A stretch of 33,776 bases of DNA from Bacteroidota bacterium (GTDB lineage Bacteria; Bacteroidota; Bacteroidia; JAIBAJ01): NCBI GenBank assembly GCA_947475205.1, contig CANJNG010000031.1, positions 1-33,776 of the forward strand, read 5' to 3'. Below the pieces are notes generated by a model. The model was given only the letters and a program-made list of their open reading frames with translations. It ran no database searches and was not told the origin of the DNA. Position 1 is the stretch's first letter. Each line of letters begins with the position of its first letter. The position numbers and the translations under genes are program-made. Shown piece by piece: positions 18,404-27,240 of this stretch.

Positions 18404-20077
18404 ATGTTTGTCAAGCGGATTATAATTCCATTATTAGCTCTATTATTTAGTATAAATAGTTCCGCTCAAGTTTCGCCTTGGTATCATCATACAACGATTT
18501 ATCAAATTTATCCTCGCTCATTTTACGATACAAATGGCGATGGAGTGGGGGATATCAAAGGAATAATTGCCAAGTTAGACTACATTCAGGACTTAGGATT
18601 TGAGACCATTTGGTGCTCGCCGTTTTTCACCTCTCCCCAAGCCGATTTTGGGTATGATATTTCCGATTACCGCGACATTGCCACCGAGTATGGAAATGAA
18701 AATGATGTAGAAACATTGATTACTGAAATTCACAAGCGGAAAATGAAAATCGTGTTCGATATGGTGATGAATCACACATCGCTGGAACATCAGTGGTTTA
18801 AGCGGGACGAAGCAGCGGGCAAAACCAGTGCAAACGATTTCTATATTTGGAAAGATAAACCCAACAATTGGAAATCTATGACCGGAGGCAGCGGTTGGCA
18901 TTATTCGGCTAAACGCAAACAGTATTATTGGGCCAGTTTCCTGCCCTTCCAACCCGATTTGAATTACAGAAACCCCGAGGTGAAAAAGGAAATGTTTGAT
19001 AACGTAAGGTTCTGGCTGCAAAAAGGAGTTGATGGGTTTCGTTTAGATATTTTCAATGTTATCTATAAAGATTCCCTGCTGCGTGATAATCCTTTTTCGC
19101 TGAAAATGGTACCTAGCGAAACCAATCCAAATGGGTTTTTCCAAAAAATGAAATACACCATTAACCAGCCCGAAAGTATGCAATTTGCTAAAGAACTGCG
19201 GAAGGTGTGCAATGAAAGCGGCGATAAAATGCTGATTGGTGAAGTGAGTGGCGACCGAAAAACTATTCGGAAATATACCGGCGATGAGCTGAATAATGGA
19301 TTGGGTTTGGTTTTTAATTTTGAAATGCTTCGTTTCAAATTTAAAGCGAAATATTTTTACAACCTTGTTAAGAATATTGAGAACACTTTTCCCGAACCGT
19401 TTAAGCCGGTGTATGTTTTTAGTAATCACGACCGCCGCCGTAGCATAAAGAGGTTAAAGGACGATAGTCAAAAAGCAAGACTATTGCATTGGTTTCAACT
19501 AACCGTTAGGGGAGTACCATGCATGTATTATGGCGAAGAAATAGGTATGACCGATGCCCGCATTCCATTCAAAAATGGACTTGACCCCATTGCTCAGAAA
19601 ATGAAGAAGACTCCTCGGTTTTTGTTCGATATGGCTGGCGAAACACCTAATCGCGATGAACTAAGAACGCCTATGCAGTGGAATAACACTAAGAATGCAG
19701 GGTTTTCAACGGCAGCTAAAACCTGGTTACCTGTAAACCAAAATTACCTGAGCATTAACGTAGCCGAAGAAAGCAAAAACCCCAACTCATTGCTAAATAG
19801 TATAAAGGACTTACTTGAACTGCGTAACATTTCCAACTCTTTAAAGTTTGGCGATATTACCTTTCTCGACCCAGATGCATTGCCCGATAATGTGTTGGGA
19901 TTTAACCGTAAAAGCGGTTCGGAAGAGATATTGGTGCTGCTAAATTTCAACAAGAATCCTATAGACTTTTACATTTATAAGGGTTGTAAGTTGTTAATTA
20001 AGCTAAACCCCGAAGACCATATTAATTCCAACTTAGTTCATCTTTCGCCCTTTGGTGGGATGATTTTTTTGAATTAG
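18404..20077 (+). CDS. Secreted GH13 alpha-glucosidase (oligo-1,6-glucosidase-like)
   Basis: Hydrolyses alpha-glucosidic bonds in maltooligosaccharides or isomalto-oligosaccharides. A signal peptide covers residues 1-22 (ending NSSAQ), so it acts in the periplasm or outside. GH13 regions are intact: DMVMNHT (119-125), QPDLN (183-187), GFRLDIF with nucleophile Asp215, IGEV with acid/base Glu280, and SNHD with Asp343. The length of 557 residues and the QPDLN motif fit the alpha-glucosidase/oligo-1,6-glucosidase branch rather than endo-amylases. I chose ATG 18404; an in-frame TTG immediately before it is less likely. No SusC/SusD pair, sugar transporter or regulator is nearby, so it is not in a recognisable polysaccharide utilisation locus. 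It converges with the DUF5686 gene with only 31 bases between them. Confidence 0.9.
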   Translation: MFVKRIIIPLLALLFSINSSAQVSPWYHHTTIYQIYPRSFYDTNGDGVGDIKGIIAKLDYIQDLGFETIWCSPFFTSPQADFGYDISDYRDIATEYGNENDVETLITEIHKRKMKIVFDMVMNHTSLEHQWFKRDEAAGKTSANDFYIWKDKPNNWKSMTGGSGWHYSAKRKQYYWASFLPFQPDLNYRNPEVKKEMFDNVRFWLQKGVDGFRLDIFNVIYKDSLLRDNPFSLKMVPSETNPNGFFQKMKYTINQPESMQFAKELRKVCNESGDKMLIGEVSGDRKTIRKYTGDELNNGLGLVFNFEMLRFKFKAKYFYNLVKNIENTFPEPFKPVYVFSNHDRRRSIKRLKDDSQKARLLHWFQLTVRGVPCMYYGEEIGMTDARIPFKNGLDPIAQKMKKTPRFLFDMAGETPNRDELRTPMQWNNTKNAGFSTAAKTWLPVNQNYLSINVAEESKNPNSLLNSIKDLLELRNISNSLKFGDITFLDPDALPDNVLGFNRKSGSEEILVLLNFNKNPIDFYIYKGCKLLIKLNPEDHINSNLVHLSPFGGMIFLN

Positions 20078-20108
20078 GGTTCTACCGTTCGGGTAGCATC
20101 CCCCAAAA

Positions 20109-22601
20109 TCATTTCCCCAAACTCAATGTTAAACTCAATTTGAATGCCCAGTTGTCAATGGGTTTGCCCAATTGGTAACCACCATAGCGATAGTAAACCC
20201 CGAAGCCATAGCCGGCAATGTTTATTTTGAGAATGTTGTTGAGGAGTAATCCTGTTTCGAAATATCCGTGGCGATAATCGCGTGTGGGGCGGAAATGCTG
20301 CGATGAAGGGTTGGCTAGCCACCCGAATCCTACGTTGTTAATCAGCACAATTTCGGGAGAAAAATATCTTGACTTCACTAATAGTGTACCGAAGCTGTGG
20401 CGATGAAAAAGGGCAATGTATTTATCGGTCAAGAATTCGTTGGCTCGCATTGTTTCGAAGTAATTCTGCACGGCGATAGGGAATTTATACCACCCGCTAC
20501 GGCCGGCAAAAAGCTTGTTATAAGGCACATCGCCCAGCACCATTCCTCCGGTTATGTTGTAACTTTCTGTGCCAAGGTTTCGGATATAGAAATCGTCTTC
20601 CAGGCGGGCTTCTAATCGCCAGTAATTGTATTCGCCCTGAATTTCGCGAGTGTTAAGTACAAAGCCTTTCGTAACGGAAGCAAACAGGATGGGAAATTTT
20701 GTTCCCTTGCTAAATTCATCAGTTCCGGTTTTGAGAAAACGTTCCATATACGCAAAACGGAAACCCAACATGGCTTCTGCAAACTGGAATTTAGCTGTAG
20801 TGATATATGCACCTCCCTTATCGGTTTGGCCAAACTGATAATTGTCGAGGGTTTTTATTTCCTGATGGCTTACTCCGCCCTGAAAAAGCCAGTATTGAAA
20901 GGCTCGAACTTTGACCATTACATCGTAGCGGGTAGCAAAATCGCGGTTGAAGTTGAAGGTTTTCCGGTAGGTTTCGCCCAAAAGTGCAGTGCGGTCGGCA
21001 ATGATGGACGAGCCACCGCTTTCCATAAGGTCGTGCTTATAACCAAGGGTGAGTGTAAGTTCTGATTTCTTGTGGAGGAACAAGTCGAGGTTTCCGGCAT
21101 ATTTTAAAGCATCGTCTTTAGTGCCGTAAGCAAAATAGCCACCTAAGGAAAACCGACCTGATAGTTTCTTGTTGATGGATGCTCCTAAGCCCAAACGAAA
21201 ACCTTCGTAATCGTTTCCGCCAATGAGGCGGGTTAAGTCCAAGTCTATAAATCCGATGGGTAGCTTTCCGGTAACGAAGGCTTTAAGCCACTTTAGCTTT
21301 TTATCCATCTTAAAGGCTTTCCCAACACTATCAATAAAGCGATAGGTTTGAAGGTCTTTCGCCGTAAGGCTATCCACCCGGTATGCTCCCCAAAAGCTTT
21401 CGGGCTTTGTGCCGGAAAGTTCTTCAATCTCCACATCGAAACGGTTGAACTTCACATCAACCAATGTATCGTTTATCTTAATATTTTTAAGATAGGAACG
21501 CCCAACGCCCGACAGTGGAACATTGGCAATTTTAGTCCCGTTCATGGTTAGGTCGGTGTTGAGCTGCACAGGAAACCAATGCTTGGCTATCTTTTCGTAT
21601 TGCTGTTGTATTTTGATAGAAACTCCCTTTTGCTCGGTGGCTTCGGCAATAACCTGCTGAATTGCCCAACCATCGTCGTTGATATAAAGCAAGCCTTGAA
21701 GCCCGTCGAAATTGGTATTCTTCCTTGGACGATAGGATATAACAAACACCGAATCCCTGCCTTGCATAATGGTATCTTCCAATACAAAAAGATATTTTGA
21801 AGTACTGCCTGGACTAATAGGATTAAGAAACTTCTTATCACCCATAGCAATGTAATTTTCATAAAACGAAAAGCTTTGCAACTGGCTGGCCACAATGGCA
21901 AAGGTTTGGTCTTGAAAGCCCGATACTCGGGAGGCCAACACCTTTTCCTGGTTTTGTGGTTTCTGGTAGCTTCGCTGATTAATACTTTCTATCAAAAAAA
22001 TATGGCCTTTACTGAAGAAATCTTCCGCTTTTTTTGTTTCCGCATCGGGTGGGGGAGTGGCTGAATCTTTTGAAGGGAAGTTGGCAGTAAAATAAAGTTT
22101 GTTGTAGGATTCGAACTGGAATGACTTAAGTTCCTCCGGGTCATTTAGTTTTTTGTTATGTGATGCGTTTTCTATTATGCGATGTGCGGGGTTTTCGCCA
22201 CCCTTTACAGTTACTTCTTTCAGTTGGGTACTCTGCACTTTTAGTTTAATTAGAGAGGGACTTTGTATTGGAACAAAAGTGAGTTTCTCATACCCAACAT
22301 AACTTAGGGAAATTGAACTAACGTTTAACGTAGTAGGAAACTGAAACTTGCCATCTATATCGGAAATGGTGCCTAAAGTGGGATTGTTGTTCGCAATCAG
22401 ATTTACAAAGGCGAGAGGTACACCGCTTTTATCGTCCACTACTTTGCCTGAAAGATTGCTTACCTGGGAATAGGCAGCGGACCTAAGCAACAGGGCAATA
22501 AACAGAAGTTGAAAGTTGAAAATTGAAAGTTTCAATTGATTTGGGTGAGTTTCAAGTTTAAAGTGGGAAAGTTTCAAGTTTGTAATACGCTTGGGTTTCA
22601 C
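20109..22601 (-). CDS. DUF5686-family outer-membrane protein with carboxypeptidase-regulatory-like domain
   Basis: An 830-residue protein with a hydrophobic signal segment (about 32-46, ending AAYSQ). A CarboxypepD_reg-like/TonB-receptor plug-type beta domain follows (about 48-130, SGKVVDDKSG to LSYVGYEKL). The DUF5686 hallmark ENPAHRIIENA then NDPEELKSF is next, and the C-terminal half is rich in alternating strands (an outer-membrane barrel is likely), ending in SLTLSLGK. It resembles TonB-dependent receptors only in its N-terminal domain and has no clear receptor plug. The start is a GTG whose last two bases and the next A form the ybeY stop (GTGA), indicating translational coupling. The first 30 or so residues are encoded by a low-complexity repeat. 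Function is unknown; an envelope role is inferred. Confidence 0.88.
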   Translation of the reverse strand: MKPKRITNLKLSHFKLETHPNQLKLSIFNFQLLFIALLLRSAAYSQVSNLSGKVVDDKSGVPLAFVNLIANNNPTLGTISDIDGKFQFPTTLNVSSISLSYVGYEKLTFVPIQSPSLIKLKVQSTQLKEVTVKGGENPAHRIIENASHNKKLNDPEELKSFQFESYNKLYFTANFPSKDSATPPPDAETKKAEDFFSKGHIFLIESINQRSYQKPQNQEKVLASRVSGFQDQTFAIVASQLQSFSFYENYIAMGDKKFLNPISPGSTSKYLFVLEDTIMQGRDSVFVISYRPRKNTNFDGLQGLLYINDDGWAIQQVIAEATEQKGVSIKIQQQYEKIAKHWFPVQLNTDLTMNGTKIANVPLSGVGRSYLKNIKINDTLVDVKFNRFDVEIEELSGTKPESFWGAYRVDSLTAKDLQTYRFIDSVGKAFKMDKKLKWLKAFVTGKLPIGFIDLDLTRLIGGNDYEGFRLGLGASINKKLSGRFSLGGYFAYGTKDDALKYAGNLDLFLHKKSELTLTLGYKHDLMESGGSSIIADRTALLGETYRKTFNFNRDFATRYDVMVKVRAFQYWLFQGGVSHQEIKTLDNYQFGQTDKGGAYITTAKFQFAEAMLGFRFAYMERFLKTGTDEFSKGTKFPILFASVTKGFVLNTREIQGEYNYWRLEARLEDDFYIRNLGTESYNITGGMVLGDVPYNKLFAGRSGWYKFPIAVQNYFETMRANEFLTDKYIALFHRHSFGTLLVKSRYFSPEIVLINNVGFGWLANPSSQHFRPTRDYRHGYFETGLLLNNILKINIAGYGFGVYYRYGGYQLGKPIDNWAFKLSLTLSLGK
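22507..22581. repeat. Degenerate GAAAGTTTCAA-type low-complexity repeat inside a coding start
   Basis: The sequence alternates GTTGAAA, ATTGAAA, GTTTCAA and GTTTCAAGTTT units on both sides of a short non-repeat core (22536-22546). Such units are usual in non-coding spacers of Bacteroidota, but here they encode the N-terminal extension before the signal peptide of the DUF5686 protein (residues about 8-32). Confidence 0.5.
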
Positions 22602-23020
22602 AAATAAAACTCTTCCTTTTCACGCATCAGCTTTTGGTCTTTGGCCGTTTTATCTTTATAGCCACAAAGGTGCAACAGCCCATGAAAGATTACACGGTTT
22701 AGTTCCCGCTGAAAATCCTGATTAAATTTTTGAGCGTTCTCTTTTACCCGTTCTACGCTAATGTATATTTCGCTGTTTAGTTTGCGAAGCCCTTTGGCAT
22801 TGGTATAAGAATAGTCAAAGGTTATAATATCGGTAAAGGTATCGTGGTTCAGGAAACTTTGATTGATGCTTAGCAGGGTTTCATCACCCACGAAGTTATA
22901 ATTCACTTTCTCTAATTTACAGCCTTCTTTTTCAGCTATTTCAGCCAGTTTTACCTTTAACGCTTTGCTGTTATTTAATTTGAAGCCTTTTTGTTGGATT
23001 TGGAATGTAACACTTGCCAT
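22598..23020 (-). CDS. ybeY: Endoribonuclease YbeY
   Basis: A metal-dependent RNase in 16S rRNA 3'-end maturation and ribosome quality control, located in the cytoplasm. The 140-residue length matches the family. The signature HGLLHLCGYKD gives His-x3-His, but the third zinc ligand position, usually His in GYDH, is Asp here. I believe GYKD is common in Bacteroidota YbeY, but I cannot check that. The conserved upstream segment with FDYSYT and SEIYISVERV also fits. Its stop overlaps the GTG start of the DUF5686 gene downstream. A possible -7 element, CACCTTTG, lies about 20 bases before the ATG on the minus strand. Confidence 0.92.
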   Translation of the reverse strand: MASVTFQIQQKGFKLNNSKALKVKLAEIAEKEGCKLEKVNYNFVGDETLLSINQSFLNHDTFTDIITFDYSYTNAKGLRKLNSEIYISVERVKENAQKFNQDFQRELNRVIFHGLLHLCGYKDKTAKDQKLMREKEEFYL

Positions 23021-23052
23021 GAGATGCTAATTTGCGGACGCAAAGGTGCAAT

Positions 23053-23838
23053 TTACTCTTCAAAAATTTTCCCGGCAAAATAAGCCGTTAAATTGGGTGG
23101 AGAAGCTAAACTCATAAATGCCCCTATATTGTTTAATACACCCGGAATCACGACCGATTTACCTTTCAAAGCACCATCAATCCCCACTTCTGCTACATCC
23201 AAAGCCGACATCATATACTTTTTGTTTTTCTCCACTATGGCTTCTAATCCTGCAGGACCGAAAAATTCGCTCTCGGTTGCTCCCGGGCAAAGCGATGTAA
23301 TGGAAATATTTGTCCCACTTAGCTCGTGGCGAACTGCTCGGCCAAACGATAGCATAAATGATTTAGTAGCGGCATAAATGGCCGTGTTGGGAACAGCCTG
23401 ATAGGCAGCAGTGCTAACGGTATTGAGCAAATAGCTTCGGTCTTTACCCATTCTTCGGTTTATAAATTCGTGGGCAAACCTCACCATTACGTCCATATTC
23501 AGTTGCATTGTGGCTAACTGGCTTTCGAGCGAAACGCTGTGAAACTTCCCATAATTCCCCATCCCGGCATTATTGACTAAGAAATTCACATCTAATTCCA
23601 TCCTATCTGTTTCAGCAAAAATGGTTTTATGGGAATCTTTTTCCAATAAATCGGCAGCGATTACATAAACTTCTATGCCGTATTGCTTAGCAAGGCCATT
23701 GGCTATTTCTTGTAATAACTCTTTGCTGCGGGCAACCAACACCAGGTTCATTTTTCGCTGGGCACATACTTCGGCCATTGCTTTGCCTATGCCTTTACTG
23801 GCTCCGGTAATAAGTGTAAATTTTTTAGGTGTGGTCAT
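23053..23838 (-). CDS. Short-chain dehydrogenase/reductase (SDR) oxidoreductase
   Basis: An NAD(P)-dependent classical SDR, about 261 residues from the ATG. The cofactor motif is TGASKGIG near the N-terminus, then VLVARS, NNAGMGNYG, and the catalytic Ser of NTVSTAAYQ with YAATK, followed by SLCPGATESEFF. It belongs to the DltE-like branch, whose substrates are varied, so none is assigned. I placed the start at ATG 23838. An in-frame GTG at 23859 would add 7 residues but overlaps a TAATTTG promoter-like element (23859-23865 on the minus strand). It lies 32 bases upstream of ybeY, so the two may be co-transcribed. Confidence 0.9.
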   Translation of the reverse strand: MTTPKKFTLITGASKGIGKAMAEVCAQRKMNLVLVARSKELLQEIANGLAKQYGIEVYVIAADLLEKDSHKTIFAETDRMELDVNFLVNNAGMGNYGKFHSVSLESQLATMQLNMDVMVRFAHEFINRRMGKDRSYLLNTVSTAAYQAVPNTAIYAATKSFMLSFGRAVRHELSGTNISITSLCPGATESEFFGPAGLEAIVEKNKKYMMSALDVAEVGIDGALKGKSVVIPGVLNNIGAFMSLASPPNLTAYFAGKIFEE

Positions 23839-23884
23839 TGTAGTTTTGTTTGAAACCACAAATTACACGAAGAAATAAGCACAC

Positions 23885-23914
23885 AAAACACAATTTGATT
23901 TCAAATTGTGTTTT
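23885..23914 (-). terminator. Probable hairpin terminator after the response regulator
   Basis: AAAACACAATTTG (23885-23897) pairs perfectly with CAAATTGTGTTTT (23902-23914) around a 4-base loop. It lies between the end of the response regulator gene and the start region of the SDR gene. Either strand gives a T-rich tail, provided on the minus strand by the stem itself. Confidence 0.6.
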
Positions 23915-23965
23915 ATTTTTGAATGCAGCTATTTTTCGTCTGATTGCATCAAAATCTCGGAGAAA

Positions 23966-24352
23966 CTATGACGCTAAAGCCTTTTTCTTAGCAAAATGCT
24001 TCTCCACAATATGCAGTAAATCCGGAAACGGAATAGGTTTTGAAATGTAATCATCGCCCGTGATTCCGGCACTCATAACCTGGTAATCGTCCTGTAGCGA
24101 ACTCAGAAATATGAGTGGAATATTCTTACTTTTATCAGAGTTTTTAAGCACTTTAGCCATGGCAATTCCGTCCATTACGGGCATCATTACATCGGATAGA
24201 ATTACGTCAGGGTTAAATTCAGCCACCTTTTTTATACCTTCTTCACCATTGCAAGCACAGGCAACATCAATACATTGCTTGCGAAAATTGTATGACAGAA
24301 ATTCCAATACATCCGGTTCGTCATCTACAATTAATATTCTGTTTCGGCTCAT
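23966..24352 (-). CDS. Single-domain CheY-like response regulator
   Basis: A 128-residue receiver domain with no output domain. The acidic pair is Asp10-Asp11 (VDDEPDV), the phospho-acceptor is Asp54 (ILSDVMMP), the switch Ser is Ser84 (FLSSLQ) and the conserved Lys is Lys105 (ISKPI). All functional positions are present. It would be phosphorylated by a histidine kinase and act by protein contact. No kinase gene is near, so the partner is unknown. It has its own terminator and the 267-base gap upstream holds no other gene. Confidence 0.93.
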   Translation of the reverse strand: MSRNRILIVDDEPDVLEFLSYNFRKQCIDVACACNGEEGIKKVAEFNPDVILSDVMMPVMDGIAMAKVLKNSDKSKNIPLIFLSSLQDDYQVMSAGITGDDYISKPIPFPDLLHIVEKHFAKKKALAS

Positions 24353-24619
24353 TTGTTTTAGCTGGAATTAATCAGACAAAACTATTTACCGCTTTTTACT
24401 TAAATTTTAAGCAGACGTTAAGGAAATAATAAATATTGAGATCGAATCCCTTTTTAAATTAACATTGAAACAGAGTTAGGTTTTATAACTTCCTTAAAGA
24501 ACGATTACGGTATCAACTTTGAGATGGTGTGCAATTTATCCTGCACCTGCTTACCTTAATTCACCAAATACTAATATCATTGCATTGAAATTTTAGCCCT
24601 TAGTTTTTCAGCAGAATTT

Positions 24620-25417
24620 ATGCCCTTTCGTTGCACATCAAAAGTTGTTTATGCATTAGTAATGCTTATTTGGGCAATGTGGATGCAAGGCTGCAAGAGT
24701 GATGACTTTGTGCCATGCACCGATGTAGGTTCGCCCGAACTTATGTGTAAGAAAATTGTGATAGCCGATGGTAAACCGGCCGGCATTGTGCGGTATGCCT
24801 ACACAAATTCCAATAGAATAGCTGCTGAATTTTTCTCTAGTGCTGAGGACAAATTGCAAACTTCACGAAAGTATTATTACTCCAACGGCAACTTAGATAG
24901 CACCGAAACCTTTGATAAAGCCGACAATATCACTTCAAAAGAAGTTTGGCTTTTTTCTGACACAAATAAATTGATTTGGAATATTAAAACTTTAAGCAAC
25001 AATGAGATTGACAAAACACTGTATCAGTATTCTAAGAATTTAGACAGCACTATTTTTTATGTGAATGATAGTTATAAAGGTTACCAACGAATAATCTACC
25101 AAAACGAATCGGCAACAGTTCACAAACGGGTTGATTATAATAATGCCAATGAAATTACCCGTTTTGCTATTACCGATACGTTTGAGAATGGTTATAAAAC
25201 CGAAATGCTTTATAACGGTAAGTATCAGAAAATCGGTCAGAATACTCATATCTATGCCACTTCAGGGAAGATTAGCAGCATTTCGGAATACGGGCTGAAC
25301 AATGTGCTTGTTTCCAAAACTACTTATGACTATGACCCGCACGAACGATTGATCAAAAAGCAAATAGTTACCACCAGCACTTCATTAGATAATTACGAAC
25401 TATACTATTACCCATAA
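24620..25417 (+). CDS. Putative lipoprotein with YD-repeat-like sequence
   Basis: 265 residues. The N-terminal hydrophobic segment ends WMQGC at Cys25, a weak lipobox, so lipid anchoring is likely but not certain. The body carries repeated short strands of Tyr-Asx pattern (YYYSNGNLDST, YNNANEI, YDYDPHERLIKK), which resemble the YD/RHS-like repeats of small Bacteroidota lipoproteins. No catalytic motif is seen. It stops 6 bases before the next gene, so the pair is probably an operon. Upstream, TTG at 24580-24582 and TAGTTTTT at 24601-24608 could be the promoter. Confidence 0.65.
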   Translation: MPFRCTSKVVYALVMLIWAMWMQGCKSDDFVPCTDVGSPELMCKKIVIADGKPAGIVRYAYTNSNRIAAEFFSSAEDKLQTSRKYYYSNGNLDSTETFDKADNITSKEVWLFSDTNKLIWNIKTLSNNEIDKTLYQYSKNLDSTIFYVNDSYKGYQRIIYQNESATVHKRVDYNNANEITRFAITDTFENGYKTEMLYNGKYQKIGQNTHIYATSGKISSISEYGLNNVLVSKTTYDYDPHERLIKKQIVTTSTSLDNYELYYYP

Positions 25418-25423
25418 ATATTG

Positions 25424-25825
25424 ATGGAACCTTCAAAGAATCTTTTAGCTAAAATAAATTCCGTAGCCGAATTTCATGACACTTTCCTTATAGGAAACCG
25501 CAACGAGCCCACCGGAACTGTTTCGGAAGCTGAATATACACTTCGCTACAACCTAATCAAGGAGGAAAATGATGAATATTTGGATGCTTGCAAAAATGGT
25601 GATATTGTAGAGATAGCCGATGCCCTTGGCGACCAGTTATATATTCTCTTCGGAACTATTTTACGCCACGGCTTGCAATATAATATTGAGGAAGTGTTTG
25701 ACGAAATTCATCGCAGCAATATGTCGAAACTCGACGATAACGGTAAACCCATTTTTAGGGAAGATGGCAAGATTCTGAAAAGTAGCAGCTACTTCAGCCC
25801 TAATATTGGTGAGATATTGAAGTAA
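25424..25825 (+). CDS. MazG-like nucleoside triphosphate pyrophosphohydrolase
   Basis: A 133-residue all-alpha pyrophosphohydrolase. The metal-binding residues appear as KEENDEY and, after a short gap, EIADALGD, matching the ExxE...ExxD arrangement. The C-terminal SNMSKLDDNGKPIFREDGK segment is typical of phage- and Bacteroidota-type MazG-like enzymes. Such enzymes split (d)NTPs or related nucleotides to monophosphates and pyrophosphate; the actual substrate cannot be read from sequence. ATG 25424 was chosen over the adjacent in-frame TTG 25421. It is tightly spaced with the lipoprotein gene upstream. Confidence 0.85.
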   Translation: MEPSKNLLAKINSVAEFHDTFLIGNRNEPTGTVSEAEYTLRYNLIKEENDEYLDACKNGDIVEIADALGDQLYILFGTILRHGLQYNIEEVFDEIHRSNMSKLDDNGKPIFREDGKILKSSSYFSPNIGEILK

Positions 25826-25880
25826 GGAGAGGGTGAATTCCTTTCACATTTTTTCTAAACCGGCTAATTTAAAAACCGCT

Positions 25881-25888
25881 TAATCTTG
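25881..25888 (+). promoter_or_regulatory. -7 element of the ABC permease gene
   Basis: TAATCTTG, one mismatch to TAnnTTTG, ending 5 bases before ATG 25894. No -33 TTG is obvious. Confidence 0.4.
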
Positions 25889-25893
25889 CCTCG

Positions 25894-27144
25894 ATGTTTA
25901 ATTTAGAGCGTTGGGAGGAAATATTTGAAACCGTAAAGCGGCACAAACTGCGTACGTTTCTAACGGCGTTCGGGGTTTTTTGGGGGATTTTAATGCTGGT
26001 GCTGCTACTTGCTGGAGGGCGTGGGTTAGAGAATGGTGTTAAAGGAAGTTTTGCTGATATGGCTCACAATTCCTTTTTTGTGTGGACAGAAAAAACATCA
26101 TTACCCTATCAGGGACACAAACCGGGAAGGTTTATCCAACTAACGAATGACGATACCAAAGCCATAAGGCAGGAGATTCCTGAAATAGATGGGGTTGCTC
26201 CTAAAGCACAAATTTGGGGCGAGTTCTCGGTAAACAGGGGCATGAAGAATGCCAACTTTGTGGTGCAGGGCGAAGAACCCGATACTCGCAAAATTGAAAC
26301 TATTCGTCTCACACATGGTCGGTTTATTAATGATGTAGATGTAAAAGAGCGGAGGAAAATTTGCGTTATCGGTCCAAGGGCAAAGGATGTGCTTTTTCCA
26401 AATGAAGATCCCATAGGACAGTATATTCGCATTAAAGGGGCTTTTTTAAAAATTGTGGGGGCATTTAAAGTGAATGCACAATCGGGTGGCGATAAAGATG
26501 ATGCAAAATGTATCTTTATTCCATTAGCTACTTTGCAGCAAACCTATAATCAAATGAATCATGTGGGGTGGTATGGCCTTTCTGTGAAGACCCAATACGA
26601 TACTAAGGTTGTAGAAAAGAAAGTGAAAGCACTAATTGCTCGCCGCCATCATATTAATCCTAAAGACGAAGCGGCCATTGGCAGTTGGAACGCATCGGAA
26701 GAGTTTAAACGCTTTAATGGACTGTTTGGAGCTATAAATGCCTTTATATGGGTGGTGGGAATCGGTACTATTATAGCCGGAATTGTTGGTGTAAGTAACA
26801 TTATGCTTATCATTGTAAAAGAGCGAACAAAGGAAATTGGTATTCGGAAAGCCTTGGGAGCAAAACCCATGTCGATAATTATGCTGGTGATGCAGGAAAG
26901 TATTACGATTACAGCAGTAGCCGGATATATGGGTCTGTTGGTGGGAGTTGGTATTATTGAATTGGTTAATTATGCTTTGGTGAAATTTGAGGTGGACTCT
27001 GAATTTTTCCGAAATCCTGAAATTGATATTCAGGTAGCTCTGTTGGCCACGGCTATCCTAGTATTTACAGGCGGTTTGGCGGGACTAATTCCTGCCAGAA
27101 ATGCAGCATCAGTGAATCCTATTGAGGCTCTTCGGGCAGAGTAG
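25894..27144 (+). CDS. ABC transporter permease, MacB/FtsX type
   Basis: 416 residues with the MacB topology. One N-terminal membrane helix (about 20-42, FLTAFGVFWGILMLVLLLAG) is followed by a large periplasmic MacB_PCD domain (about 50-270). A C-terminal FtsX domain with three helices follows (about 280-410) and includes KERTKEIGIRKALGA and a terminal NPIEALRAE. These proteins are mechanotransmission permeases that act on extracytoplasmic substrates using an ATPase partner. No ATPase or membrane-fusion gene is adjacent, so its partner must be elsewhere; the substrate is unknown. A strong hairpin terminator follows. Confidence 0.9.
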   Translation: MFNLERWEEIFETVKRHKLRTFLTAFGVFWGILMLVLLLAGGRGLENGVKGSFADMAHNSFFVWTEKTSLPYQGHKPGRFIQLTNDDTKAIRQEIPEIDGVAPKAQIWGEFSVNRGMKNANFVVQGEEPDTRKIETIRLTHGRFINDVDVKERRKICVIGPRAKDVLFPNEDPIGQYIRIKGAFLKIVGAFKVNAQSGGDKDDAKCIFIPLATLQQTYNQMNHVGWYGLSVKTQYDTKVVEKKVKALIARRHHINPKDEAAIGSWNASEEFKRFNGLFGAINAFIWVVGIGTIIAGIVGVSNIMLIIVKERTKEIGIRKALGAKPMSIIMLVMQESITITAVAGYMGLLVGVGIIELVNYALVKFEVDSEFFRNPEIDIQVALLATAILVFTGGLAGLIPARNAASVNPIEALRAE

Positions 27145-27181
27145 GAGGGAAGGGCTTCAATCTCTATCCTATTAAAAACAA

Positions 27182-27216
27182 AAAGTCCCGATAGCTATTA
27201 CAACTATCGGGACTTT
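27182..27216. terminator. Bidirectional hairpin terminator
   Basis: AAAGTCCCGATAG (27182-27194) and CTATCGGGACTTT (27204-27216) form a perfect 13-pair stem with a 9-base loop, flanked by A-rich sequence on the left and T-rich on the right. It lies between the convergent ABC permease and ndk genes and can serve both. Confidence 0.9.
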
Positions 27217-27240
27217 CTAGTTTATTCTATTTCCGTATGC

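Noticed and set aside
18404-20077. Alpha-glucosidase as part of a starch utilisation locus
   Set aside because: No SusC/SusD-like genes, sugar transporter or regulator lie nearby; the DUF5686 neighbour is convergent and only distantly TonB-receptor-like.
20082-20096. Hairpin CTACC/GGTAG between the convergent alpha-glucosidase and DUF5686 genes
   Set aside because: Only a 5-pair stem with a 5-base loop and no T-run; not convincing as a terminator.
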